64,000 bases of DNA from the NCBI GenBank assembly GCA_018287875.1, contig JAGVVL010000002.1:682001-746000 (forward strand), given 5' to 3'. The notes below the pieces were generated by a model. That model made no database searches. It was given only the letters and a program-made list of their open reading frames with translations, and had not been told where the DNA came from. The first letter of the stretch is position 1. Each line of letters starts with the position of its first letter. Below, in pieces: positions 1-11,908 of the stretch. This DNA is from Nigrospora sphaerica. Taxonomy: Eukaryota; Ascomycota; Sordariomycetes; Amphisphaeriales; Apiosporaceae. Made by a program: the position numbers and the translations under genes.

Positions 1-2514
1 GTCGCAGGGCGAGGTATCTGGCTGTCTGCTATTGGATTCTGACCTGCCAGTTGTGGCCGACGGAGCGACAAGTCTTCCTTGGTCTGGCGACTTTGCAACC
101 CCCCCTTCCTGAGCGTTGCATTAGTGCCATGCTCAGCCGTTTCAAGAGCACGAGGCTGGCGCGGCTGGGCGGGTGCAATTCGCGGAGAAGATGGAGAGGG
201 CTCTCGACGGCTAGAGGACACAAGCCCATGGGGAAATAGATAGACGGTGAATTCTGGACGGGCTGCCACCACGGAACAAGCCACCCGCGGCGCGCAATGC
301 AAATGGTGGATTATACCCGTCCGGGCACTTTAAGCTACCAAGGTAGGTAATTACTAGCCTGTAGGCCGCCGCCTCGTCGGCCTGGTAAAACGCGGTCGGG
401 ATAGCAACGCCACGGCTGTCCAGGTTTGTCCCTGGACGGGAATGGCAACCGGTGACCACAGGACCACGCTGACGTGATGCCGTTCGTTGGACCGGCGTTG
501 GCGATGAGGTTGCACAGCCGGCTGATCGAAATAGGAGGCGAGCGGGAATGACGAGATGCTGGCCGCGCTCCAGACCGTCTTCCCTTCCGCTCTCTCTTTT
601 TCCCTTCTCTTTCCCCCCCCTCCCTTCCCTCTCTTTGCCCTCTCCTGCCCCTGACGAATTCTCCTGATGGGCTGGATCTGCCACTCCACCGGCGGTCCCC
701 CTGCTAGCGGATGCAAGCAGTGGTTGGCGCACACCACGATGTACCGGGCAACCGGGGGGCCAGCATCGCCAGGCGGACCGGCTAGGCCCGACGGGGTTTG
801 GCCGCCCCCCGTCAGGGAGGCCAGGCTAGCCGGGTATTGCACAAGGCCGTCTGCAACAACAGCAGCGACACAAGATGGAAATGTTGTGTGCCCACTGCAG
901 GACACACAGAGCATCCAGAGGCTGGAGTGGGCCGATGTGGCAGGAGCAGGGGGACCTGGCAGACAGACGCTGGCGCCGAAGAGGCGGACCCCCGACGGCA
1001 CCCTGAACATGGAGCCCCTTCCAGGATCCATCCCGGCCAAAACGGGGCGCTGGATGGCTGGCGGGCAGGTTGGGACGGGGGGCACGAGGGGCGAGGGGAA
1101 GGGGATGGACAGATGGGGCCTGGCAACCTGGATAATAGGGAGTCGAGGTTGCTTACCAGGAGTACTACTACATCTAATTTACGGCCTTTACGTTGCTCGC
1201 CCACTGACTCCCGTGGATTTTGTTGCCTTCCCTTTTTGATTTTAGTTTTCTAGAAGTGGGATCCCTCGGCGAGCCGCTGTCTGTTAGTCATCACCGGCGT
1301 GCGGCGGGCGGACGGCATGACATGCCTGAAGGGTGATAATGATGATGGCTACGTAGGGGCTCGGGTCGCTAGCTTGCGATGAGCTGGTAAGTACATGACC
1401 TCGAGAATGCGTGGACTACTTAATGAAGTACACGTTTGTATTCCATCATGCACCTACGTCGTATGGGGGATGATGGGCGGAATTGACGGGATGCGATGCA
1501 TCCTGTCGGAGTGATCTGCCGACAGCTAAAACAAACCAGCCAAACTGGCGCTTGAACTGAACTTCCTCCGAACCGTGGAATGGAAGCTGTTGCCCCGGAA
1601 AAGGCACCTCGTCCTGCCCGCCGCTCGCTAAGTAAACAAGGTCCGTCGAATAAACAAAACACAAAACAGGCAGGGAGTCAATGCCCCAGGAGCGAGCGGA
1701 AGCCGCCGGTGGCATCCATCCCACTCGCCGCGATCGCTGCTGGTTTGCATTGCCTTGATTCACCGTCCTCCGGGGTTTTGGACGGTAGTAAGAGGGATGG
1801 ATGTAGTACTACATACGCAGACACACACGCACACACGGGGAATAAGGGCCATGGGTTCCAGGTACGCATAGTTTGTCTCTCGCCCTCTTGTTACCCGAAT
1901 TACACAGAGAGCCGGTTCTGTGTTGGTCTATTCCTCCCTCTCTTTTCTACCGGCTGGCGATGGGCAATAACCATTCGTTCACCCCTCACGCCGCTACCGC
2001 CGCAGTCACCGCAACCACAACAGTAATCGGGGTCAGCAGCCAAGTCGATGGACCGACGTACTCCAGCGCCAGCTAAACCAAACGGCCCCCATCAAACCAC
2101 CAAAAAGCCCCACCGACCTCCCCTGTCGCACTTCGGTGCGCTTTCACACGCGTGATAGTACTACCTACCGCCTACCGCCCACTCTCTCACCTAACCCCCG
2201 TTTTCCGAGCCAGCTATCGTGATCCGGCGACTACTCCCCCTTCCTCCCCGATGCATTCCTGAATATCTGCCTAGAGTAGCAAGCACCGGAATTTTTTGCC
2301 TTTTGCCTTAGGTCGTAACGTTTTTTTGTTTTCCTCTTCTCCTGTTTTCTTTGGGAACTCCGACCGTCGACACCGTTTCAGTCCCCCGCCATAGTAACCG
2401 CAACGGCTACCACCACTGCGACCGCTGTTAGTAGTAGCAGGAGCAAGCAGTAGCAGGAGCAGCAGCAACCACAACAGCAACGCCGCTCGCAGTTGCTCGC
2501 CCTCGGCCGTTACC
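1..2514. other. Gene-free left flank and gyp5 leader
   Basis: I see no convincing gene. The longest open frames (for example 667-1239 + and 354-1085 -) overlap each other on both strands, have low-complexity composition and match no family I know. Visible structure: a pyrimidine tract at about 583-648, a CA-rich run at about 1820-1838, two AAGTAC words (1389-1394, 1426-1431), and an AGC/CAG-rich stretch at about 2425-2485 that probably lies in the 5' leader of the TBC gene starting at 2515. Confidence 0.6.
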
Positions 2515-5500
2515 ATGGCCGAACAGGGAGACGTGCAAACGTCCACTGCACACGCTCCTGCAGCCGACCATGTGCAGAAGGCCGAGAAGATCGAGAAGGC
2601 CGAGAAGTTCGAGGATTCTCGCCCCGTCACCCCCGACAGGGACGACAATGTACGTGCAATATGCGACCCCCTCCAGACGCCCCCCCCCAAAAAAAACCGT
2701 TCCCTCCTGGGCCGCGCATGAGGCCGCGTCGCAGCCGCCGTGCTAGTTGCACAACGTCGAACGCCGCCGCACCGCTACCGACTTACGTTGCTAACACTGG
2801 CACCGTCCGCAGGACCACTTCCAGGACACCTTCGAGGACGCCGTCGAAGTCGATTCCTTCTCGGTCCGATCTCTCACGAAGCGCAACTCGAGCAAATCGA
2901 GCCACAAACCCGTGACGCCCCCCAACGAGGCCACCGAGCCAATGCCCGACCTGCCCTCGCCGCCCCCCGAGCCCGCCGAGAAAGTCAATGGTCATGCGGA
3001 TCCCACCGAGTCTACGCAGGTCGAGACTGAGCAGACCGCCGAGCCTACAGCCGCTGCAGGAGCCGCAAAGAACGGCGAGGCCGCAGACGCCGTAGGCGGG
3101 ACCACGGACCGCCACGAAAACGGCATCCCGAGAGAGGCAGCCGATAGCGACGACGAAGCCGACTTCGCAAATGCGGACATGAACGACGACAGCCCCCAGC
3201 TGTCGGGGAGGCGCGCGTCGAGCCGCATGTCCAACATGTCTCTGGACAATCTGCACAATGTGAACCTGGATGACGAGAGCGCGCCGCCCCAGGAAGAAGA
3301 CAAAGGTTTGCCGCTGCAGCAACCCCCACAAGGCCGAACATGAGCGTATTCAACTAACCTTGATGAAGAAGCCACCGAAGACGTACCGCCTCCTGTCCCC
3401 GCGAAAGAGCCGAAGAAGAAGCTTTCCCTGAGCAACCTCACAAACTCCCTACCCACCATGCCATGGTCTCCCTCCGGCCAAGAATCGCAGCCTAAAGGCA
3501 CACCGAGTTCCATAACCGCCGTCGCTTCCGCGCCGCCAGTCCCTGCTCAGGATTTCAAGCCTGCCCCCGTCGCCCGCAAGCTCACCAGCCCCTTCTCGTG
3601 GCTCTCTCGCACCTCGACAACCTCGCAAAAAGAGAATGGTTCGTCTCCGCCCACCGGCGCCACCAGGTCCCAGAGGCGGGACACGGCCAGCTCCATCGCG
3701 ACTCTGACTAGCAATCCGGAGATGATGTTGAGTAAGCTTGAAGAGGGGGACGAGACTGGCTCTCTCGATGGCCGGCGGAGGTCTGTCCGGAACAGCCTGA
3801 AGGACCGCTTCAAGCTGGTCCGCATGCGCGAGGAGGCGGGCGTCACCATGCCGGGCGCTGACGGCGAGGAGCTGCCCCCGAACTTACACCTGGGTGTCAC
3901 CAGCCCAATCGGCGAAGGCGGCGGGTTCGACCTCAACGGCCCCCTTTCCCCCGTACCGCCGAGCCCCAACCCCAGCATGGCTCCCGGCACTGTTTCCGGC
4001 GTGCAGGCTGGCCCCTCGGCCATCAACGATGACCAGGTCGACTGGGACTTGTGGCAGAATGTGGTTTACGAAGGACCCGCTGCCGTTGCCCGAACCAGCG
4101 CCGAGGAGCTGAACAAGGCGATTGCCACGGGCATTCCCAACGTCATCCGCGGCGTCGTCTGGCAGGTTCTTGCCCACAGCAAGAGCGACGACCTGGAGCA
4201 GGTCTACAGGGACCTCGTCGCTCGGGGAACCGAGAAGGAGAAGGATAGGCACAGCGCCAGCACCTCGATCAGCACCATTAGCAACGGCACTCTGAGCATC
4301 GACAAGGAGCCCGTGGCGTCGTCTGCGTCGTCGATGCACTCCGACTCGTCGAGCCCCAACGGCACCAAATCCCCCATCCCGTCGGAGAAGGAAAGGGAGA
4401 GGGAAGCCGATGCCATCATGAAGGCACAGGCCATGGCTCTCGCCGTCAAGCAGCGAAAAGAAAGGGAGGACGCGATCAAGCTGTCGAAGCTCGAGAAGGT
4501 GATCCGCAAAGACATGGGCGCGCGGACGAGCTACTCCAAATACGCCCAGGCGGCGGGGCTTCAGGACGGTCTCTTCGGTGTATGCAAGGCCTATGCCCTG
4601 TACGATGAGGAGGTCAGCTACGCCCAAGGCATGAACTTCCTTATCATGCCGCTGTTGTTCAACATGCCAGAGGAGGAGGCCTTTTGCCTGCTGGTTCGCC
4701 TGATGAACAACTACAAGCTGCGAGACCTGTTTATCCAGGACATGCCCGGCTTGCACATGTACCTCTACATTTTCGAGCGGCTGCTGGAGGACTACGAGCC
4801 GGCTCTCGCCTGTCACCTACACCGCCGCGGCATCACTGGTCATCTCTATGCTACGCAGTGGTTCCTCACCCTGTTCGCGTACCGGTTCCCGCTGCAGCTC
4901 GTTCTGCGGATTTACGACTTGATCTTATCCGAGGGCCTGTCCGCCATCCTCAAGTTCGGCATCGTCCTGATGCAGAAGAACGCGCATACCCTTTTGGGCA
5001 TGACGGACATGGGCGTGCTTACCACCTATCTCAAGGACAAGATCTTTGACGTCTACATCGACCAGTCCCCTAGTGCGGGAAGTATCCTGGAGAACGGCTT
5101 CTTTGGTAGCAGCTCGGCCAGCGCAGACAAGGAAGTATACAAGGCCGACCAGCTCGTCCGTGATGCTTGCGAGGTCAAGGTGACGCCCGAAATCCTGAAG
5201 ACGTACACGGCCGAGTGGGAGGAGAAGACGCGCAACGAGAAGGAGCGTGAGCAGGAGCTGGATTACCTGCGAACTTCCAACGCGAGCTACGCCATTCAGC
5301 TTCGTAAGCTCGAGGACCGCATCGAGGTATGCGACCGCGAGCAGGCGTCCATGGCCAACGAGCTGGTGCACACCAAGATTCTCAACGAGGAGCTCAACGA
5401 TGAGAACGAAAGCCTGAAGGGCCAGGTCCGAGAGCTGCGCATCGTCATCGAGAAGCAGCCCGAGGACATTGAAAAGGCCTGGACGGCCGAGCGCGACAAC

Positions 5501-5725
5501 CTCATGGAGCGCAACCAGAGGGTGCACGACGAAAACCAACGCGTCGAGAAGGAGATGGCCGAGCTCGAGGAGCAGCTCGTGCAGACCAAGATGAAGTATG
5601 CCGAGGTATGTCTAGACCACAGCAACTCCTGCTTCGAGGACGCGCCCTAACTTGCATGACAGCTCAACGCCGCCCACGAAACGCTGTTACGGAAGTGGAC
5701 GGACCTCAGGAAGCACCTGGATTGA
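2515..5725 (+). CDS. gyp5: Gyp5-like TBC-domain Rab GTPase-activating protein
   Basis: Four exons are inferred: 2515-2649, 2813-3305, 3369-5605 and 5663-5725, giving about 975 residues. The splices keep frame, and a CTAAC branch site is visible in the first two introns. The TBC domain spans roughly residues 464-705. It has the IRGVVW entry motif, an IRKDMGART arginine-finger motif (IxxDxxR) near residue 585 and the SYAQGMNFL glutamine-finger motif near 627. The N-terminal third is Ser/Pro/Glu-rich and likely disordered. The C-terminal 150 residues are a charged coiled coil, as in yeast Gyp5, which accelerates GTP hydrolysis by Ypt/Rab proteins in ER-Golgi and polarised exocytic traffic. The ATG lies in a good context (ACCATGG). 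The last exon has only 20 codons; reading through its intron would add an alternative short tail. Family assignment is firm; the Gyp5 subfamily rests on length and coiled-coil layout. Confidence 0.9.
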
Positions 5726-7448
5726 TTTCCCACACAGTTTCCTATTGGAGACGTCGTGGTTATTGGCAGCAGCCCCCTTGGCCCTGCCCAGCATAGCATC
5801 GAGTTGACCTTGTTCTTTGCAAAGCCATGCAAGTGAAGCACCGGCCTTCTCTCCGACGCCCCTAATATCCCTTGACGTGCAGAACGCGCGGAGTTTCGCA
5901 TCCTCACTGGCGTTATGTTGGCCTGTTCAAACCCTCCATCACTGGTCTACTGGTTTTCTTTATAACGTGTTTGGTTTGTCTGATTTCTGGAGGCGTCACG
6001 GGTGTGCATAACCACTCTTTGTACCCAACCACGCCAAGGTGCGTGTAAGGTAGTGTGGGATGGGGAACGATGGACCATGAAACCATGAACTGGACGCGGA
6101 AAAGGCCCCCCCAATGAGCGAGAGAGAGAGAGAGGGAGAGCATTCGTATAGAGCACCGTCAAAAAGACAGGCGAGGAAAACAAGCAGATAGCTGTCGAAG
6201 TCGACAAGATGGTGAAAGGGGGCGAGTGGGCGTCGCGGTGAGAATGAGGAGGGGAAGAAGCGCAACAAGGCAATGGGTAAACAAGAATAACCAAACGCGA
6301 TTGCGGAACCACGTCAAGGACAGCTAAGCAAGCAAGCAGTCGGATAAGTCGCTGGGGTCTTTTTGTGACGGCGATGGCGTCCTGTGTCTCCAAGTCCGTA
6401 TTAGGTTACCTGGACAACATGATTGCAAACATGCCAGGTCCGTTTCCGCTACGCACCCAGCCGCCGCCGACTCGCTCTGTTGATTTCCTCATCGCGGACG
6501 AGGCAGTGCTCCCATCGTTTTGAGCCTGGATGACGATACTGACGGATGCGGCCTTTGTGTGATGCCACCGTGCTTGTTGCTCACCGTGATATAACCGAAG
6601 ACGATTTTACTTTTTTTATTTTTTATTTTTTACATTTTTTTCCATTCCCTCTTCTTTTTTTTATAAAAAAAAATTAAAACTTTTTTGTAAACAGCAAGAT
6701 GATCCTTGGTCGTGTGACCGAGGGCGTCCCCGTGCTTGGAGCGACATGCGTACATGCTGGTCACCCCCATCTAGAGGTCCGACATGCTCGCCCAGGAGGA
6801 AGTGGCGGTGGTCCTCGGGGGATGACTTGCGACGTCTTGTCTACAATGCCGGTCCTTGAGGCCCTCGATTGCCTTGCTTCGGAAAATATATGTGGGTTTT
6901 ATTTTATCGACGGGAGAGCGTCGAGGGTCGGCTCCTCACGTTCGCCCGGCCTGCATCACGTACTCTTCTCCCCTCAGGGGACAAGAAGACAAGGGGGGGG
7001 GGGATCGTGTGTCGGCCAAGTCTTGCTGCGGAAAGCGGGTAACCAATCATCAGTCGATAACGGGCCCAGTAAAGCCTCGCAGACCCTTCCGAGTAGGGGT
7101 TCCAGAGGAGCTGGAGCAAGCAGGAGAACGGCGGGACAACACGTGCACATGACAGGTTCGAGGCACCGAGGGAGAAGGAAGGAGTGGCAAGCCTGGTGTT
7201 GCGGGGATGCGCTGGCAGCACTTTTGGTTGACGTTTTATTGATCAGATCCTAGTCTCGATGAACCCATTCCATGCCGTGACGGAGTATCAAGCAAATCCA
7301 TGAACACCGATTCCATAGTGCAAATGTCACAGCAGCAGCAGTACCAAGCGGACGTCGCTTCTCCGCATTTCGTCGTAACGTGCGAGGACAGCCATCGTCC
7401 CCTGCTTTATTTTTCCCCGCCGGAACCCCAAAACAAGCGTTGCCCAGT
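5726..7448. other. Intergenic, convergent 3' flanks of gyp5 and eS8
   Basis: No gene seen. The stretch contains a GA microsatellite at about 6118-6138, a long A/T tract at 6605-6690 and a run of eleven G at about 6993-7003. The open frame 6699-7253 (+) has no recognisable protein features and is rejected. Confidence 0.6.
6605..6690. repeat. A/T-rich tract
   Basis: About 85 bases of T runs followed by A runs stand out from the GC-rich surroundings. The T-run/A-run junction near 6652-6674 could form a hairpin. It lies between two convergent genes and may act in 3'-end formation or nucleosome exclusion, which is inference. Confidence 0.6.
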
Positions 7449-8241
7449 TTACTTGTGGAGCTTGCGCTGGTAGAAAGCCAGCTCCTCACCCTCCAGGATG
7501 TAACCGTCGCAGCGGCCGCTCTGGCCGGGACGGCTGGCGATGACGGCGTACAGACGACCGGCCTCGAACTGCTTCTCGACAGCGGGCTCGGTCTTGCCCT
7601 TCTCGGCGAAGCGGGCGGCCTGCTTCTTCTCGACGGCGTTGCTCTTCTTCACGGCCTCCTCCTCCTTGCCCTGCTTCTGCTGCCGGCGGCGGCCGAGGGG
7701 CTGGCCGTAGTGGGCCTCGTACCACTGACGGAAGGGAGCGGCATCGATCTGGACGACGGCCGACTTCGTCAGGGTGTTGGTGCGGACCAGCTCGTTGTTG
7801 GACGGGTGGTAGACGACACCGATGACACGCGTCTTGCGGGTGCAGCCCTCCGAGGCCCAGGCGAAGTTACCCGAGTCGAGGCGCAGGGCACGGTACTTGT
7901 GGTTGCCACCGCGGGTGCGGACGGTGTGGATGCGCTTGGCGCCGATACGGGTGTTGGCCTCCTGACGGCCGGCCTCGAAAGCGCGCTTCTTCCCTGTTGA
8001 CAGAGGTCAGAACGTATGATTCGTGCCAAAAGCAGAATGCATACGGGCTTTCGAACGGTTCAGGCTGAGGGTCTCCTCCCCTCCCCAGGGGCTCCCCGAG
8101 AGGAGCCCCCGTGGGAGGGAATCACCACGCCGACCGATTGCCTTGGTATGTATCCGGGTTTCACGAAGACGACGTACGGTAGTAGGCGCGCTTGGCACCG
8201 GAAGCGGAGCGCTTGTGGCGAGAGTCGCGAGAGATACCCAT
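7449..8241 (-). CDS. rps8: 40S ribosomal protein eS8
   Basis: Two coding exons are inferred, 8241-8178 and 7993-7449, separated by a 184-nt intron starting GTACGT. The protein is about 202 residues. It begins [20 protein letters not shown] and continues with the conserved [11 protein letters not shown] segment, in the expected order for eS8. Its end, [19 protein letters not shown], also matches the family. eS8 binds 18S rRNA in the body of the small subunit and is needed for early pre-rRNA processing. The frame is continuous across the splice (a split Arg codon). A non-coding 5' intron appears to lie upstream (see separate entry). Several long plus-strand frames across this gene are antisense shadows caused by codon bias. 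Confidence 0.95.
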
Positions 8242-8254
8242 GATTGCGGTTTAT

Positions 8255-8407
8255 CTGCGTGGAGAATTCCATGTCAGCCCGCCGTCGTGAATGCAGCGCG
8301 CGCGCACACGGCAACCAAGTACGCCTCGCGCGACTTGGATACCGTGTGCTTTCGGGGAGAAGGGGGGCCAATGATGGCCTCCCCTTTGTCGGGTTGTTCT
8401 CACTCAC
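8255..8407 (-). other. Predicted 5'-UTR intron of the eS8 gene
   Basis: On the minus strand, a donor CAG|GTGAGT at 8407 and an acceptor CGCAG at 8255, 13 bases before the eS8 ATG, frame a 153-nt candidate leader intron. Leader introns are common in fungal ribosomal protein genes. The call rests on splice consensus only. Confidence 0.5.
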
Positions 8408-11400
8408 CTGGTGATGGCTGGCTTCACCGGGGCAATCGAGGGATAATGCGTTGGCTGTGGTGGGTTAGTCGTTGGAGCGGGATGTCGAACAAAAAACGTC
8501 AAAAGCCCAGAGGCTGTCAAAATCGACCGTGGTTTCTGTGTGGGCTCGAAATTGCCGGTGGTGGGTCTGCAGGCTGAGAGGGAGGGTTAATTTTTGACCA
8601 GCTGCGCACCAGCTGTCACGCTTGGCTCGCTTGCCTTTCCGCTGATACCCCACCGCCGCTTCGTCGCCAATGCTCCGTTTGCAGGCGTCCAAGCAGTCCA
8701 GGTGCACCACACGGAAATATTTCCGCCTACAAGAGACGTGGATGTGTATCTGTGCGAGCTTGGAAGTCGGTCCCTTATTTCCCCTGGTGGCATCCAGTTC
8801 TGTTCAAACCCGCCGAGTCCACCTCGGGACCCTTCCATGTTTGTCATGCTTTCAACGAAACGAACTGGTTTCTGGCCGGCGATGCTCGGGTTTTTGAATT
8901 CCCTTGCCGTACCTGCGTATTGACGAGCATGCCCCTTCAGTCGCGTGGGAACCAGCATGTGGTCTACAGGCTGAGCTGGTTAGAAGGACAGAAAGTGCGT
9001 GTCATGGCACCCGGGGCCCCTTCATCCACCAAGGACGGGGTCGTGTTTGCTATGAGGATGTAGTAGTATAGTCGCATGAAGTAGCTGTGTCTCGTGGGAG
9101 CTGCTGGGCCTCCACGATTAATCAGTCGCGAAAGAGACCCATTCTGCCCGCTCCTTTTGAAGTTGACCCGACTTTCAGGTTGACAGGCCGTTGACAAGCC
9201 CCCTGGTTTCCCGAGCCGTAGGGCTGAACCAGACCAGTCTAAGCTCGCTAACCTCCCGTGCGCCCGTTTTGTAGTTCAAGGCAGGTACCGTCTACCTTAG
9301 GAGCTGTAGATTCATGCCTTGCTATGGATTTCAAGCATGGAGTTCGTTCCTACATTGGTTAGGTGCGTTAGGCGAGCAGGAGGTAGTTATTATAGCCAAA
9401 AAAAAACATTGAGAAGAAGACCCCAATGATTTCCATTGGCGGGCTCACCTGGCAAATGAGATACCGGGCTGCTTATTCCTTCCTTGCTTATGTGAATTGA
9501 ACGTATTGTGCCGCATTAGCCAGACAGCATTCCAAGCTTGGGGAAAGAGGTAAGATGGATGATGTGTAAAGTACGTAGAGGACGACAACAACAGGTACTT
9601 GCTCGCTTCGCTTCCAATCACGAGTGGTGGACGGGCTTTGCCAGACCGCCCGGTGCAACCTCCCTGCAGATAGGCCGCTCGAAGTTGGATGCCGAGGGGT
9701 TGCCATCCAGTCAATCCCAGGCTCGTCCAAGACATCCGAGTTATCCAGGTTGCCAAGTCAATCGTACTGTTGGAGCCACTGACCTTCCGCGTTGGATTCC
9801 AAGGAACTCTAAGCGCCCGTCTGCACAAGCCAACGCACCTGCTCTGCCTGGCTGCCACCATATCTCCCATAGGAGATTGTTTCGCCAGGAATTACTGGAG
9901 TTGCTTGTCGAGCAGTCTGCCAGTTGATGTTTAAGGTGGATGCCAATGCGTTCCCGGCGGATCCATACAAGTCTATTCTCTAGAGGCAGGGTCGAGACGC
10001 CAACGCGGGGACCCGCGCGAGAACCTGGGAGCGGGAAGTGTCTCTTCCGACTGGATGCACCTGGTCTGACACCCCTGCGTCGGCCGCGGTGTTCCGTATT
10101 TAGACAGGCCTTGGAAAGAAAGACGGACCCGCGCATGCTGGGCCAGCTCGTGCGAGTTAGAAATATGATCCTTACTTACCTCGTCTCTGCTCACCTTTGG
10201 GTCCTTCTACATAAGTAAAGTACTTAACCTATGTCTGTCGCTGATAAGTACACACTTACATACTTTAGCTTCCACTAAAAGCAGGAAGCGCACGCCCGGT
10301 ACCGAGCTGGGAGCTAGGCATAGGAATGCTCATCATAGTAGCTCGTCAAGGTCTGCTACGGAAAACCGCCATTTGGCTCGTCCGAGCCTCGCATCACTAA
10401 GGAGGTAACCATCCCACCAACCCTAGTGACCAAGTACTTTCTGAGCATGCACCTATTACTTGCCGCTTTGCCAGAAATTCAACAGCCTGATATTTGTGTC
10501 AACATAAGTCCATATCAGGCAGGGTTGGAACAGAGGGCAGGATGTTGATACACACGGCCCAGCCGGGTAGTCACGAGATGACTCGTAGAAACAGAACCGA
10601 CCTTGTCCGGTTGAGTGAATCGCACAACCCGGGCGGTTGCCCGACACACGTGAGCCCTCACCACACTAGAGATCGGTATACAACCTTATCCTCGTCTTAG
10701 CCACGCCATGCAATGAGTTAGCAGCGGCAACTCCAGCTATGGAACATTCCGGAACAAACGGTTGAAAGCGACAGCCCGCCGAATAACACACCTATCAAGC
10801 CGACGGTAAAAGTGCCAAAGGGCTCTCTAGAGAGGTGTCCGCGGCTATCCGGTCTACCCAAACCCCACCGGTACAAGCTGTAGCATACAGAGTACTTAGT
10901 TAAAGTATTCCAGTATTTACTCACCTGCTTACTTGCATATCAGGTTGGTAAGTACATGTTGGATACGGTTATTGGATGTGATATCGAGGTACGAAAGTAC
11001 CTACTTAGAGGTACCCGATCGCGTCTTGCCGTTTGGTATAAGCCAACGAGCCGAGCATCCATCCATCCAGAATAGTAAACAGCCCCTTCCATTTCCTCAC
11101 CCCGGCGCGCGACCCAGCACCAGCCCGTGAAGAAGTTGGGGGCTGACTGACTGAAATTCTCCTCTGTGACGCAGGCATTTCGAAGGACCCACCAAGGCGG
11201 GCGACCTACGAATGGCCTGGGACCTGACCTCAGCACCATCCCTCCCCACCTGCTAGTTGCTGCCTCCCAACCGTGACTGCCTGACGGACTGGTCTTCCCA
11301 CCCACCCACTAGGCCGATCGGCGACCTTCGTCAAACAATTTGAGTGCAACTCGCTCACTTCCATTCCCCTCCACCACTTCCATTCCGCACAGAACCACGA

Positions 11401-11908
11401 CGTGACGCGCCCTGCGATCCCTCCCCCCGACGCTCTGTTTGTGAGTGTGCATCCGCCGACTCGTCGCTCGCGCCAGCACCCACGCTGGCCTGCAACTACT
11501 CTGCTTTGCCTCGGACCCTCGCAAACGACCTGGCGACCTGCACCTCCGCCTAGGCCGAATCTGAGGTCCCGAAGCTAACGGCAGTGAAGCTAGCTACTAC
11601 TAACCTCTCATCCGTCCCATTCATCTTCAAGCCCACCACGCACCCACGAACTGCACACCTATCCATCCTCCTCCCCCCCGCCAACCCCTCTTCCCGTACC
11701 CTCACCCGACACTGCCGACGTGCTCTGCGCGGCATCGGCGACGTGTTCTGCTGCGCACCAACCGCTGACGTCACACCCCAACGCTGCTGTTTCCTGCCCG
11801 CTCGCCCATGCGTACATCCATCGCGAGGCCGAGACTGTGAGATACGGCGGCTTGCACGCGGGGAACCACTGATTTCGATGCGGCCCTGCCGCCCCAGCCA
11901 TCTTCACC
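8408..11908. other. Intergenic: eS8 promoter, AAGTAC-rich stretch, Tom1 leader
   Basis: No gene recognised in 3.5 kb. The part next to 8.4-8.7 kb should contain the eS8 promoter. Between 10.2 and 11.0 kb the DNA is less GC-rich and repeatedly contains AAGTAC/GTACTT words (10218-10225, 10246-10251, 10432-10439, 10892-10897, 10950-10955, 10995-11000). From about 11.05 to 11.9 kb the sequence becomes C/T-rich, typical of a fungal promoter and 5' leader for the giant gene at 11909. Open frames such as 9445-9870 (-) show no family features. Confidence 0.55.

Noticed and set aside
667..1239. 190-codon plus-strand frame near the left edge
   Set aside because: Low-complexity Gly/Pro/Arg content, overlapping frames on both strands, no homology I recognise.
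7140..7170. tRNA B-box-like GGTTCGAGGC
   Set aside because: Flanks do not form T-arm or acceptor stems, and there is no A-box upstream.
7380..8000. 206-codon plus-strand frame over eS8
   Set aside because: Antisense shadow of a certain ribosomal protein gene.
9485..9505. Minus-strand GTTCAATTC resembling a tRNA B-box
   Set aside because: The surrounding bases cannot pair as a T-arm; no tRNA fold.
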